From assembly GCF_018224885.1 (NCBI RefSeq), contig NZ_JAGTXB010000011.1, positions 124,001 to 188,000 of the forward strand: a stretch of 64,000 nt of DNA, written 5' to 3'. The position numbers were made by a program, and so were the translations under genes. The notes under the pieces were generated by a model that was not told the DNA's origin, did not search any database, and saw nothing but the letters and a program-made list of their open reading frames with translations. Positions within the stretch are counted from its first letter, which is position 1, and the number at the start of each line of letters is the position of its first letter. Below, piece after piece: positions 44,061 to 51,462 of this stretch. This DNA is from Chitinophaga hostae. GTDB taxonomy: Bacteria; Bacteroidota; Bacteroidia; Chitinophagales; Chitinophagaceae.

Positions 44061-44732
44061 TTCTGCCGTCTCCTCTGCGGTCGCCACTACCGGCACTTTC
44101 ATCTGCTTATCGTATTTTCGTTTTAACGCCACCATCACAAACGGTATAACGGGCAGGAATATACGACTCATACCGTGATACGGCAACAATAACCCCAGCA
44201 GAAATACACCGGCAAAAACCGCAGGAACAGTCAGCGCTCTTTTCTGCTGGTATCTCACAAATAACCGGTTTTCCAATCCTTCGCTTAACTGATGCCGGGG
44301 ATCGCTGATATACTTCCATAAAACGGCTATCATCACACCGGAAAATACCACGTTCAGCGTGTACACCGCGAAAGGACTGATAAAATTTGTACCCGCGTAC
44401 TCGCTGTCCAGCGCAGTACTGAATGGAAATAACACGATAGATAGCAGGAATGACAGGTTAAGCCATACCAGTGGCTGATTATAGTTTACCAGGTAGCCCA
44501 TCAGCTGGTGATGCACCGTCCAGTATAATCCTATAAAGAAAAAACTGACAAAAAAACCCAGGAACTTCGGCGCCAGCTCCAGGTAGGCATGTATTACGCG
44601 GGCATTGTTGTAGTCATCCTGTAAATGCGGAACTTTGATTTCGATGATCAGTAAGGTAATCGCAATGGCAAATACAGCATCGCTGAACAGGATCATTCGT
44701 TCGATCTGAAAACGTGTCCGGGAATGTGACAT
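44049..44732 (-). CDS. TMEM175-family channel protein (DUF1211)
   Basis: A 227-residue membrane protein with about six helices. The family signature is RMILFSDAVFAIAITLLIIE, with the FSD motif in helix 1. Bacterial TMEM175 proteins form tetrameric, weakly selective potassium channels. The C-terminal tail is charged. It is divergent from the TonB receptor; a 14-bp palindrome (44806-44819) lies between them. Confidence 0.88.
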   Translation of the reverse strand: MSHSRTRFQIERMILFSDAVFAIAITLLIIEIKVPHLQDDYNNARVIHAYLELAPKFLGFFVSFFFIGLYWTVHHQLMGYLVNYNQPLVWLNLSFLLSIVLFPFSTALDSEYAGTNFISPFAVYTLNVVFSGVMIAVLWKYISDPRHQLSEGLENRLFVRYQQKRALTVPAVFAGVFLLGLLLPYHGMSRIFLPVIPFVMVALKRKYDKQMKVPVVATAEETAEGEA

Positions 44733-44805
44733 AACAAATAGGGAGGCTAGATTTTGGTGAATACAGTACAGCCGAAAAAACAGCTCAGCAGCAATACTAA
44801 AGGTA

Positions 44806-44819
44806 TTAACTGCAGTTAA
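44806..44819. promoter_or_regulatory. 14-bp palindrome in a divergent intergenic region
   Basis: TTAACTGCAGTTAA, a perfect palindrome, 74 bp upstream of the TMEM175 start and about 150 bp upstream of the TonB receptor. Possible operator, e.g. for the MarR protein encoded behind the receptor; chance is not excluded. Confidence 0.25.
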
Positions 44820-44967
44820 AATGCAGTGATCGCCGTCATATGGCCCATGACGTCCCTTACCACTCTTCTTTTAAAAAATACTTAGTAAGCCATTACATTT
44901 ACCACACATCCAAATTCATCGCAAAATACCCCTTAAACAACTAATTTAACAGCATAAAAGCACCTAA

Positions 44968-47415
44968 ATGAACTATAAATACAAGTGGTTATTTGCTTTA
45001 TTAATTTCCGTTACTACTTACATAAATAAGAGCTATCCCCAGGCAAAAGCGCCTGTTTTCGACATAGGCGGCCGGATCGCAGCGGAGCAACCCGCGCCGG
45101 TGAAAGATGTTATCATCCAGCTACTGCTGGCAGCAGACAAGAAACTCATCAAGATAGAATATGCCGACACACTTGGTAATTTTAATTTTGAAAAGATACC
45201 CGCCGGCACCTACCTGCTTGTAACGCAAAGCATGTATTTCGGCCCCTACCAATCGGCGCCTATTGTCCATCACCAGTCCACGCAACTGGGAACCATTACC
45301 TTACAACCGCGCAGCACCAGTCTGAAAGAGGCTTCGGTAGTGGCCAACAAACCTTTTGTGCAACAGCAATACGATAAAACCGTATTGAATGTAGCCGGCT
45401 CTCTAACGGCAGTTGGCAGCACCGCCCTTGAGGTACTGGAAAAGGCGCCGGGCATTACCATTGACCAGAACGATAATATAGCGATGCGCGGCCGGCAGGG
45501 CGTACTCGTTATGATTGATGGTAAACAGGTACCAATGACAGGACAGGATCTGGCCAATATGCTGAGAAATATGTCGGCCAGCCAGATAGAAAACATCGAC
45601 CTGATCACCAATCCTTCTGCCAGGTATGATGCTGCCGGCAATGCCGGTATCATTGATATCCGGTTGAAGAAAGGAAAAAAAGCCGGTACCAATGGGAATG
45701 TGTCATTCAGTTACGGACAGGGAAGGTATCCTAAATTAAATCCGTCGCTCAGCTTCAACAGCAAACAGCAGCACCTGAATATTTTTGGTTCCTATAATTA
45801 CACGTGGCGGGAAGACCTCAATGATCTTACTATCTACCGGCAATTTTATAATAACAAAGACGAATTCACCGGGGCCAATAACTACAACAACTTTTTCAAA
45901 TACCGCAATAGCAGCCACAATGCCCGCATTGGTGCAGACTACAGCATAGGAAAAAACATTGTGGTAGGTTTTGCTGCCAATGGAATTTTCAGTACCAACA
46001 GGATCAGTACTAACAGTGTAGCACATACGATAAATGCACAACAGGAAAACACCGGTTCGTTTATTACGCTGGGTAATACACAACCGGGCCGGAACAATGG
46101 CAGCATTAACCTGAACTATAAACATACACTGGACAGCAACGGCCGGGAACTTACGGCCGACCTGGATTACGCCCGGTATACGCTTGGCGAAACCCAACTA
46201 TACAACACCCGCTATTTCGATATACATGAAAATGAATACCGGGCGCCCTATCAATTATTCGGTGACTTAAACGGGGAACTCAGTATCCGGTCTTTCAAAA
46301 TTGACTATACCCATCCCTTGAAAAATGCCGGCATTAAACTGGATGCCGGTATCAAAAGCAGCTGGGTAACCTCCGATAACGATGTGCAGTTTTTTGACCG
46401 GAGCAACGGTGGCAACATACCGGACAAAGGGAAAAGCAATCATTTTATTTATAAAGAAAATATCAATGCGGCCTATGTCAACGCCGAAAAAAAATGGGCC
46501 AAACTCAGCATACAACTGGGATTAAGGATGGAAAACACGATTGCCAAAGGGCAACAGATCACCAATACAGAAAATTTCAACCGCAACTACACACAGCTTT
46601 TTCCAAGCGGCTACATTGGATATGAAATAAATAAACAGCATGACCTGGGATTGTCTATGAGCCGCCGGATAGACCGGCCCTCCTATCGCCAGCTAAATCC
46701 TTTCCGGGTATTCCTGGACCCGCTTACCTCTTCCACCGGCAACCCTTTCCTGCTGCCAGAAATCACCAATTCTTTTGAGTTAACACATACCTTCCGCCAG
46801 CAGTACATTACAAAGATTGGCTACAGCAGAACGAAAGATAATATCTTGTCTGTATTGTCGCCCGATACCGATCCCAATACGGTGATCCAAACCAACAGGA
46901 ACCTGGCTAAGTACGACTACTACAATGTGAGCTTTGGTTTTCCTATCACCGTCAGCAAATGGCTGAGCAGCACCAACACTGCATTGCTGTACTATGGCCG
47001 GTATATTGGCAACCTGGTTAATACCAACCTCGATGTTAGCAGGATATCATTTAATTTCAATTCTGTAAATACCATTACCATCAACAGTTTGACTACCCTG
47101 GAAATTACCGGCAGTTATGAAAGCCGGTCCTACTATGGCTTCCTCGATGTGGGCAGCTTCTGGTTCATCAACGCCGGCGCCCAGCGGCAACTCTGGAACC
47201 GGAAAGCCGCCGTGAAACTAAATATCAGCGACATCTTTTTTACCAATAAAACCAATGCCGTGACAAGGCTGACGGGCTATGGCGAAACCTTTATTCAAAA
47301 AAGAGATACCCGTGTAGCCACCATTACCTTCAGCTATAAATTTGGCGGTAATAATGCCGGCGCCATCCGCAGAAAAACGGGCGGTGCGGAGGAAGAAAAA
47401 CGAAGGGCCGGATAA
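44968..47415 (+). CDS. TonB-dependent outer-membrane receptor (OMP_b-brl_3 type)
   Basis: An 815-residue outer-membrane barrel protein. A signal peptide (about residues 1-25) is followed by a carboxypeptidase-regulatory-like beta-sandwich (about 30-115, GNFNFEKIPAGTYLLVTQSM), a plug domain with GSTALEVLEKAPGITIDQND and MRGRQGVLVMIDGKQVP, and a long barrel ending in an aromatic (TITFSYKFGG) before a short charged tail. The tail after the barrel (NAGAIRRKTGGAEEEKRRAG) is unusual for this class. It is a standalone receptor without a SusD; substrate unknown. The MarR gene begins 19 bp after its stop. Confidence 0.9.
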   Translation: MNYKYKWLFALLISVTTYINKSYPQAKAPVFDIGGRIAAEQPAPVKDVIIQLLLAADKKLIKIEYADTLGNFNFEKIPAGTYLLVTQSMYFGPYQSAPIVHHQSTQLGTITLQPRSTSLKEASVVANKPFVQQQYDKTVLNVAGSLTAVGSTALEVLEKAPGITIDQNDNIAMRGRQGVLVMIDGKQVPMTGQDLANMLRNMSASQIENIDLITNPSARYDAAGNAGIIDIRLKKGKKAGTNGNVSFSYGQGRYPKLNPSLSFNSKQQHLNIFGSYNYTWREDLNDLTIYRQFYNNKDEFTGANNYNNFFKYRNSSHNARIGADYSIGKNIVVGFAANGIFSTNRISTNSVAHTINAQQENTGSFITLGNTQPGRNNGSINLNYKHTLDSNGRELTADLDYARYTLGETQLYNTRYFDIHENEYRAPYQLFGDLNGELSIRSFKIDYTHPLKNAGIKLDAGIKSSWVTSDNDVQFFDRSNGGNIPDKGKSNHFIYKENINAAYVNAEKKWAKLSIQLGLRMENTIAKGQQITNTENFNRNYTQLFPSGYIGYEINKQHDLGLSMSRRIDRPSYRQLNPFRVFLDPLTSSTGNPFLLPEITNSFELTHTFRQQYITKIGYSRTKDNILSVLSPDTDPNTVIQTNRNLAKYDYYNVSFGFPITVSKWLSSTNTALLYYGRYIGNLVNTNLDVSRISFNFNSVNTITINSLTTLEITGSYESRSYYGFLDVGSFWFINAGAQRQLWNRKAAVKLNISDIFFTNKTNAVTRLTGYGETFIQKRDTRVATITFSYKFGGNNAGAIRRKTGGAEEEKRRAG

Positions 47416-47434
47416 AAATTTATACATTCACTGC

Positions 47435-47920
47435 ATGAACTTAGTAAACGAACTGGAGGAACTGGCCCTGGCTACCCGCTTAAAGCGGCTCAGCGAACGG
47501 TTGTCGCAGGATGTAAGCCAGATCTACAGGGAATCCGAACTGGACTTTGAGGCCAAATGGTACCTGGTGCTGGAGCTGCTTAGCAGGGAAAAAGTGATGG
47601 CCATCACTGAAATATCCACGGCTTTACAATTGAGTCATGCCGCCGTAGTACAGTTTGCCGAACAGATGCTGGAGAAAGAACTGATCAAAGCCGCCGTGGA
47701 TAGCAAAGATGGCCGGAGGAGACTGCTCTCGCTGACTCCTGCCGGCAAACAAATGCATAAAAAGATTGGTCCTGTTTTAAAAGTTATTAAAGAAGAAAAC
47801 AGGAAGTGGCTGTCTACCGCCAGCGCCGATTTGTTACAGGTACTAACAGAACTTGAAAAATCGCTCGACGAGCGAAGCATGTATAAACGGATAAAAATTA
47901 CGCTGTTGGAAAATTCCTGA
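47435..47920 (+). CDS. MarR-family transcriptional regulator
   Basis: A 161-residue winged-helix regulator. The DNA-binding helix and wing are EISTALQLSHAAVVQFAEQM and DSKDGRRRLLSLTPAGKQMH. Start is ATG 47435, after the TonB receptor stop. It may regulate the receptor with which it appears to be co-transcribed. Its 3' end overlaps the convergent ECF sigma gene by 23 bp. Confidence 0.88.
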   Translation: MNLVNELEELALATRLKRLSERLSQDVSQIYRESELDFEAKWYLVLELLSREKVMAITEISTALQLSHAAVVQFAEQMLEKELIKAAVDSKDGRRRLLSLTPAGKQMHKKIGPVLKVIKEENRKWLSTASADLLQVLTELEKSLDERSMYKRIKITLLENS

Positions 47921-48578
47921 GCGGTGTTATCCCCAGCTGATCCAGGGCGCCGTAAACAATCCGGTCGCACCTGATCAGGTGGAACGGGAAAACCAGGTCC
48001 TGTTTATAGTACGCTGATATTTTGCCGCGCAGCATCAGCTTGGCTCTCAGCAATCTTACTTTTACATTCACCGGCGAAATATCGAGCAGCCGGGCCGTTT
48101 CCGTATTACCGAGCTGTTCTATTTCCCGCATTACAAATACGATCCGGTATTTTTCCGGGACATGAAGCAAAGCCTGCTCCAGCGCCTGGTTCAATTCCTT
48201 GTTAATAACGGTGGCCACCGGCGACTCCTTTGTGCCGGTTGTACTATCGGCCTGGTGATCTAATACGGAGATGTCTTCCTTTATCATCTTTTTCCGCCGC
48301 TTCAGCTGCTGATTACATTCATTAATCATTATTCGCTTTAACCAGGTACCAAAGGCCGCTTCCTGCCTGAAACCGGCCAGGTGCTGATAAGCATTGATAT
48401 AGGTGGTCTGCATTACATCTTCCACGTCGGCATCATGGTTGAGGATCGACATACCAATCCTGAAAAGGCTGGCATTGTGACGACGCATCAGCTGTTCAAA
48501 CAGTTTTTTATCTCCAGCCAGTATCTTATTGATAATCTCATTATCAATTTCCATTTCGGTTAACGACGCTTTTTCCAT
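47898..48578 (-). CDS. ECF RNA polymerase sigma factor
   Basis: A 226-residue ECF sigma. Region 2 is visible in DVEDVMQTTYINAYQHL and TWLKRIMINECNQQLKRRKK; region 4 in VPEKYRIVFVMREIEQLGNT followed by ARLLDISPVNVKVRLLRAK. A C-terminal extension of about 35 residues (VFPFHLIRCDRIV) occurs in related Bacteroidota sigmas. No anti-sigma gene is adjacent. Its start faces an inverted repeat, GTTACAAA-N13-TTTGTAAC, that could contain its own promoter. The 3' end overlaps the MarR gene on the opposite strand. Confidence 0.9.
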   Translation of the reverse strand: MEKASLTEMEIDNEIINKILAGDKKLFEQLMRRHNASLFRIGMSILNHDADVEDVMQTTYINAYQHLAGFRQEAAFGTWLKRIMINECNQQLKRRKKMIKEDISVLDHQADSTTGTKESPVATVINKELNQALEQALLHVPEKYRIVFVMREIEQLGNTETARLLDISPVNVKVRLLRAKLMLRGKISAYYKQDLVFPFHLIRCDRIVYGALDQLGITPLRNFPTA

Positions 48579-48615
48579 AGGTCTTAATGTTTATTAGAGG
48601 ATCAATATCAGAAAA

Positions 48616-48644
48616 GTTACAAAAAAGTTTCAGCTATTTGTAAC
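48616..48644. promoter_or_regulatory. Inverted repeat between ECF sigma gene and a divergent small gene
   Basis: GTTACAAA (48616-48623) and TTTGTAAC (48637-48644), 13-nt spacer. Each half reads TGTAAC outward, like ECF -35 elements, so the region may hold two back-to-back sigma-dependent promoters or one operator. Confidence 0.4.
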
Positions 48645-48763
48645 CCGCGCCATTTTTTGTACTCTAATAACCTGGAAGCCTGTACGTAGACGACAGAAAT
48701 ACCAGTGTTATGGTACCTTTTTAACCCATGACTGTGTATTAGTATTAACCTTTAAACCCGTGT

Positions 48764-49093
48764 ATGCCGATGAATAAGAGCAAAATTTTTAACCTCCAGG
48801 GAATAAAAATGCCTGAATTAACCCATCAGCGCATCCAGGAGCTAAAACAAACACCCAAGGGTAAGCTGATCACCGCTACCAGCATGGACGCATTTCCCGG
48901 CTTATTAAAAACGATGGAAGCCTCTCTGCACGAGCAACTGGCCAAATACGAAGGTATGAAACTTACCGGGCAGAACGGCTCCGCAAGGAAGCTGTTGCTC
49001 ATGGAAATGCTGGATGACCATCTGTACTGGGAATTTGCCTACCACATGATGTTTATTAAATGGCGGGAGCAGCAAATCAGTAAGGCTTCGTGA
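48764..49093 (+). CDS. Small unknown protein
   Basis: A 109-residue soluble protein, charged and mostly helical (QRIQELKQTPKGKLITATSM; a second helical half at 75-105). No family recognised. A Met at codon 3 and another at codon 16 are alternative starts. It is divergent from the ECF sigma gene across the GTTAC inverted repeat, so it could be a target of that sigma factor. A hairpin at 49104-49127 follows its stop. Confidence 0.7.
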   Translation: MPMNKSKIFNLQGIKMPELTHQRIQELKQTPKGKLITATSMDAFPGLLKTMEASLHEQLAKYEGMKLTGQNGSARKLLLMEMLDDHLYWEFAYHMMFIKWREQQISKAS

Positions 49094-49103
49094 GAGGTGA
49101 AAT

Positions 49104-49127
49104 GGGGCAGATCAGTTGACCTGCCCC
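49104..49127 (+). terminator. Hairpin after the small unknown gene
   Basis: Perfect 7-bp stem GGGGCAG/CTGCCCC with a 10-nt loop, 11 nt after the stop codon. The T-run downstream is late, so termination is probable but not certain. Confidence 0.5.
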
Positions 49128-49134
49128 GGTCAGA

Positions 49135-49320
49135 CTATTTTTGCAGGGTATTAATTACCGCCTGTTGGGCGTCTACCTTTCTATTCAGCTGAATAATATA
49201 CAGTGTTAGCTCTTCTACTTTCTTTAATAGAGATCGCAACGCCATTTACGGCCAGTTTATAGCCTTCGGTATCAGGTGTGCCTATGCCAACGCTTCCGTT
49301 TCCTGCTTACCAACTCCCGT
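49135..49320 (-). pseudogene. Remnant of a tail-fibre-domain-like protein
   Basis: On the minus strand one frame reads GNGSVGIGTPDTEGYKLAVN and a second, ending at a TAG (49135-49137), reads KKVEELTLYIIQLNRKVDAQ followed by QAVINTLQK. These are the two ends of the common Bacteroidota protein type with GNVGIGTxxPxYKLAVNG and a terminal KKVEELTLYxIELNKK coiled coil. The roughly 50-60 residues usually between them are missing and the ends are out of frame, so this is a deleted, decayed C-terminus. Confidence 0.75.
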
Positions 49321-49339
49321 TCCATCTTCATTAAATATA

Positions 49340-49357
49340 TACATTTGTAACCAAATG
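49340..49357 (+). promoter_or_regulatory. -7 box with overlapping palindrome, antiporter promoter
   Basis: TACATTTG (49340-49347) matches TAnnTTTG. It overlaps the inverted repeat CATTTG-TAAC-CAAATG (49342-49357). The start codon is only 15 nt from the box, so a bound regulator would block transcription directly. Confidence 0.4.
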
Positions 49358-49362
49358 AATGT

Positions 49363-50634
49363 ATGGAGAACTACAGCATCGTCATCTTTATCCTGGCCAT
49401 TATGATTGTGCTGTCTGCCGTGGCAGACAAGATACGACTACCCTACCCTGTGCTGCTCATAGCGGCCGGTATTGGCATTGGCTTTATACCTGCCCTGCCA
49501 AATATCACGTTAAACCCGGACGTTGTATTCCTGATTTTTTTGCCGCCGCTGCTATACGATGCCGCTTTTAATATCTCCCCGCAGGAATTCAAAACCAACT
49601 TCAACACTATTGGCACGCTGGCGATCGGGCTGGTATTTATCACGGCAGGAGGTATTGCGGTGGCAGCCCACTACCTGATCCCTGGCATGAGCTGGCCCCT
49701 GGCATTTGTGCTGGGAGCTATCCTGTCGGCCACGGACGCGGTGGCGGCTATGAGCATCACCAAGGGCCTGGGACTATCCCATAAAACCATCACCATCCTG
49801 GAAGGTGAAAGCCTCATTAATGACGCCTCTGCCCTGGTTACCTATCATTTCGCTATAGCTGCGGCTACAGGCACTGCTTTTGTGTTCTGGAAGGCTTCCA
49901 TCGAATTTGTAATACTGATGGCCGGCGGCGTATTTATTGGCGCCCTGGTGGGGAAATTACTGACCGTAATCCTTAAAGCGGTTCATAAGAACGACCTTGT
50001 TACCATCAGTTTTATGCTGCTGATGCCCTTCGTTACTTACCTGCTGGCCGAACACCTGCATGCTTCCGGCGTTATTGCGGTAGTGGTGCTGGGTGTTACC
50101 ATTGCCCGGGTTAGTAACCAGGTTTTCCCGGAGAAGTTAAAGCACCAGTCAAAATCTATCTGGGACATCATCATATTCCTGCTGAACGGGCTTATCTTCA
50201 TCCTGATAGGATTGCAGTTCCCTTATATTATAAAAAGTATTCCGTCCCATATGATCTTCCCCTATATCGGGTACGGTTTTATTATTACCATTATAGCCCT
50301 GGCGTTGCGCATGGCGCGGGTGTTTTCCCAACAACTCAATTTACAACAGGCCTTTAAAAAAGGGAAAGGACGTATTACAGAAAATGCGTTGCTGGACTTT
50401 AAAAACAGCCTGATCATCGGCTGGTCAGGGATGCGCGGCATCGTTTCCCTGGCAATCGCTATCGGGTTACCGTTAACGCTCGACAATGAAGGTAATTTTC
50501 CGGAGCGGAATCCTATTATTTTTATGTCTGTGGTGGTGGTATTGTTTACCCTGATAGGGCAGGGAATTACCCTGCCCTGGATTGTGAAAATGGTAAATTT
50601 ACCGGTGAAGGAAAAGAAAGTAACTACGGCTTAA
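49363..50634 (+). CDS. Na+/H+ antiporter, CPA1 family
   Basis: A 423-residue membrane transporter of about 12 helices. Family marks are FLPPLLYDAAFNISPQEFK, the ion-site region ATDAVAAMSI and EGESLINDASALV with the ND motif typical of CPA1, and GWSGMRGIVSLAIA. It exchanges protons for sodium or another cation at the inner membrane. It is shorter than YjcE-type members because the C-terminal cytosolic domain is missing. It is convergent with the alpha/beta hydrolase with 13 bp between stops. Confidence 0.92.
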   Translation: MENYSIVIFILAIMIVLSAVADKIRLPYPVLLIAAGIGIGFIPALPNITLNPDVVFLIFLPPLLYDAAFNISPQEFKTNFNTIGTLAIGLVFITAGGIAVAAHYLIPGMSWPLAFVLGAILSATDAVAAMSITKGLGLSHKTITILEGESLINDASALVTYHFAIAAATGTAFVFWKASIEFVILMAGGVFIGALVGKLLTVILKAVHKNDLVTISFMLLMPFVTYLLAEHLHASGVIAVVVLGVTIARVSNQVFPEKLKHQSKSIWDIIIFLLNGLIFILIGLQFPYIIKSIPSHMIFPYIGYGFIITIIALALRMARVFSQQLNLQQAFKKGKGRITENALLDFKNSLIIGWSGMRGIVSLAIAIGLPLTLDNEGNFPERNPIIFMSVVVVLFTLIGQGITLPWIVKMVNLPVKEKKVTTA

Positions 50635-50647
50635 ATCAGTGGGGGTA

Positions 50648-51343
50648 TTATTTCACAGCTGCTGCCGCCTCTAAAATCAGGGCCGTTACCTCTTTAGGAC
50701 GTGAAGCCAGCGATGCGTGTCCTGCATCCAGGTGGATGGTTTTACGCGGGTTTATCTTTTCTGCCATTTCCTTTTCGGTGGCTGGCGGAATCATATTGTC
50801 CTGGTCCGACACCTGGTACCAGCTGGGTTTTATTTTCCATGCCGGGCTGCCTGCCGCGTCGCCAAAGGCTTTCCCATGTATTGGTTTTTGCGCGAGCGAC
50901 ATTACCAAAGCCTCGTCTGCTGCCAGATCCTGGCAAAAAGAATCATGAAATTCATCGTATTTGATCCACAAAAAACCTTTGGGGTCGGGGTAAATGCTGG
51001 CGCCTCCCTTGGGCGGTTCCCGCCTGGCAAAGATACCACCCAGGCTCTCCCCTTCGTCAGGAGCAAAAGCAGCGATGTATACCAGGCCTACCACTTTTTC
51101 ATGATTGCCGGCTCCGGAGATGACGGCTCCGCCGTAGGAATGTCCTACCAATAAAACCTTCCCTTCCTGCGCATCTATCAGGTCCTTTGTTTTAGCAACA
51201 TCATCTTCCAATCCGGTCAACGGATTCTGTGCTGCCCTTACCTTATAACCTTCTTTTGTCAGGGCGGGAATAATATGCCGCCAATGGGATCCATCTCCCC
51301 ATGCCCCGTGAACAAGGATAATAGTAACGTCCTGGTTAGCCAT
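50648..51343 (-). CDS. Alpha/beta hydrolase (EstC-like esterase family)
   Basis: A 231-residue cytosolic alpha/beta hydrolase. The oxyanion motif is VHGAWGDGSHW, the nucleophile elbow GHSYGG, and the catalytic His LDAGHASL near the C-terminus; Asp is expected in VSDQDNMIP. Start at ATG 51343. Such plant SABP2/EstC-like enzymes cleave small esters; the substrate is unknown. No operon partner: the GH78 gene upstream is closed by a terminator. Confidence 0.88.
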   Translation of the reverse strand: MANQDVTIILVHGAWGDGSHWRHIIPALTKEGYKVRAAQNPLTGLEDDVAKTKDLIDAQEGKVLLVGHSYGGAVISGAGNHEKVVGLVYIAAFAPDEGESLGGIFARREPPKGGASIYPDPKGFLWIKYDEFHDSFCQDLAADEALVMSLAQKPIHGKAFGDAAGSPAWKIKPSWYQVSDQDNMIPPATEKEMAEKINPRKTIHLDAGHASLASRPKEVTALILEAAAAVK

Positions 51344-51426
51344 GTTTTTACATTTTAGGTGTGTATGCCAACAATCTGGCGTTTCATACAACACCTTAGT
51401 CCGGGCGAATGTTCTGCCATAAAAAG

Positions 51427-51461
51427 AGGGGTAACATTTTAGTAATGTTACCCCTTTGTTT
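51427..51461. terminator. Bidirectional rho-independent terminator
   Basis: Perfect 12-bp stem AGGGGTAACATT/AATGTTACCCCT (51427-51438 with 51444-51455), 5-nt loop, T-rich tract on both sides (TTGTTTTTTATTTTTTT rightward, CTTTTTAT leftward). Placed 2 bp from the GH78 stop; on the minus strand it ends the GH78 transcript. Confidence 0.9.
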
Positions 51462-51462
51462 T

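Noticed and set aside
49359..49571. 70-codon frame at the start of the antiporter gene
   Set aside because: Out of frame with the antiporter, whose own frame has clear transporter motifs from its first codon.
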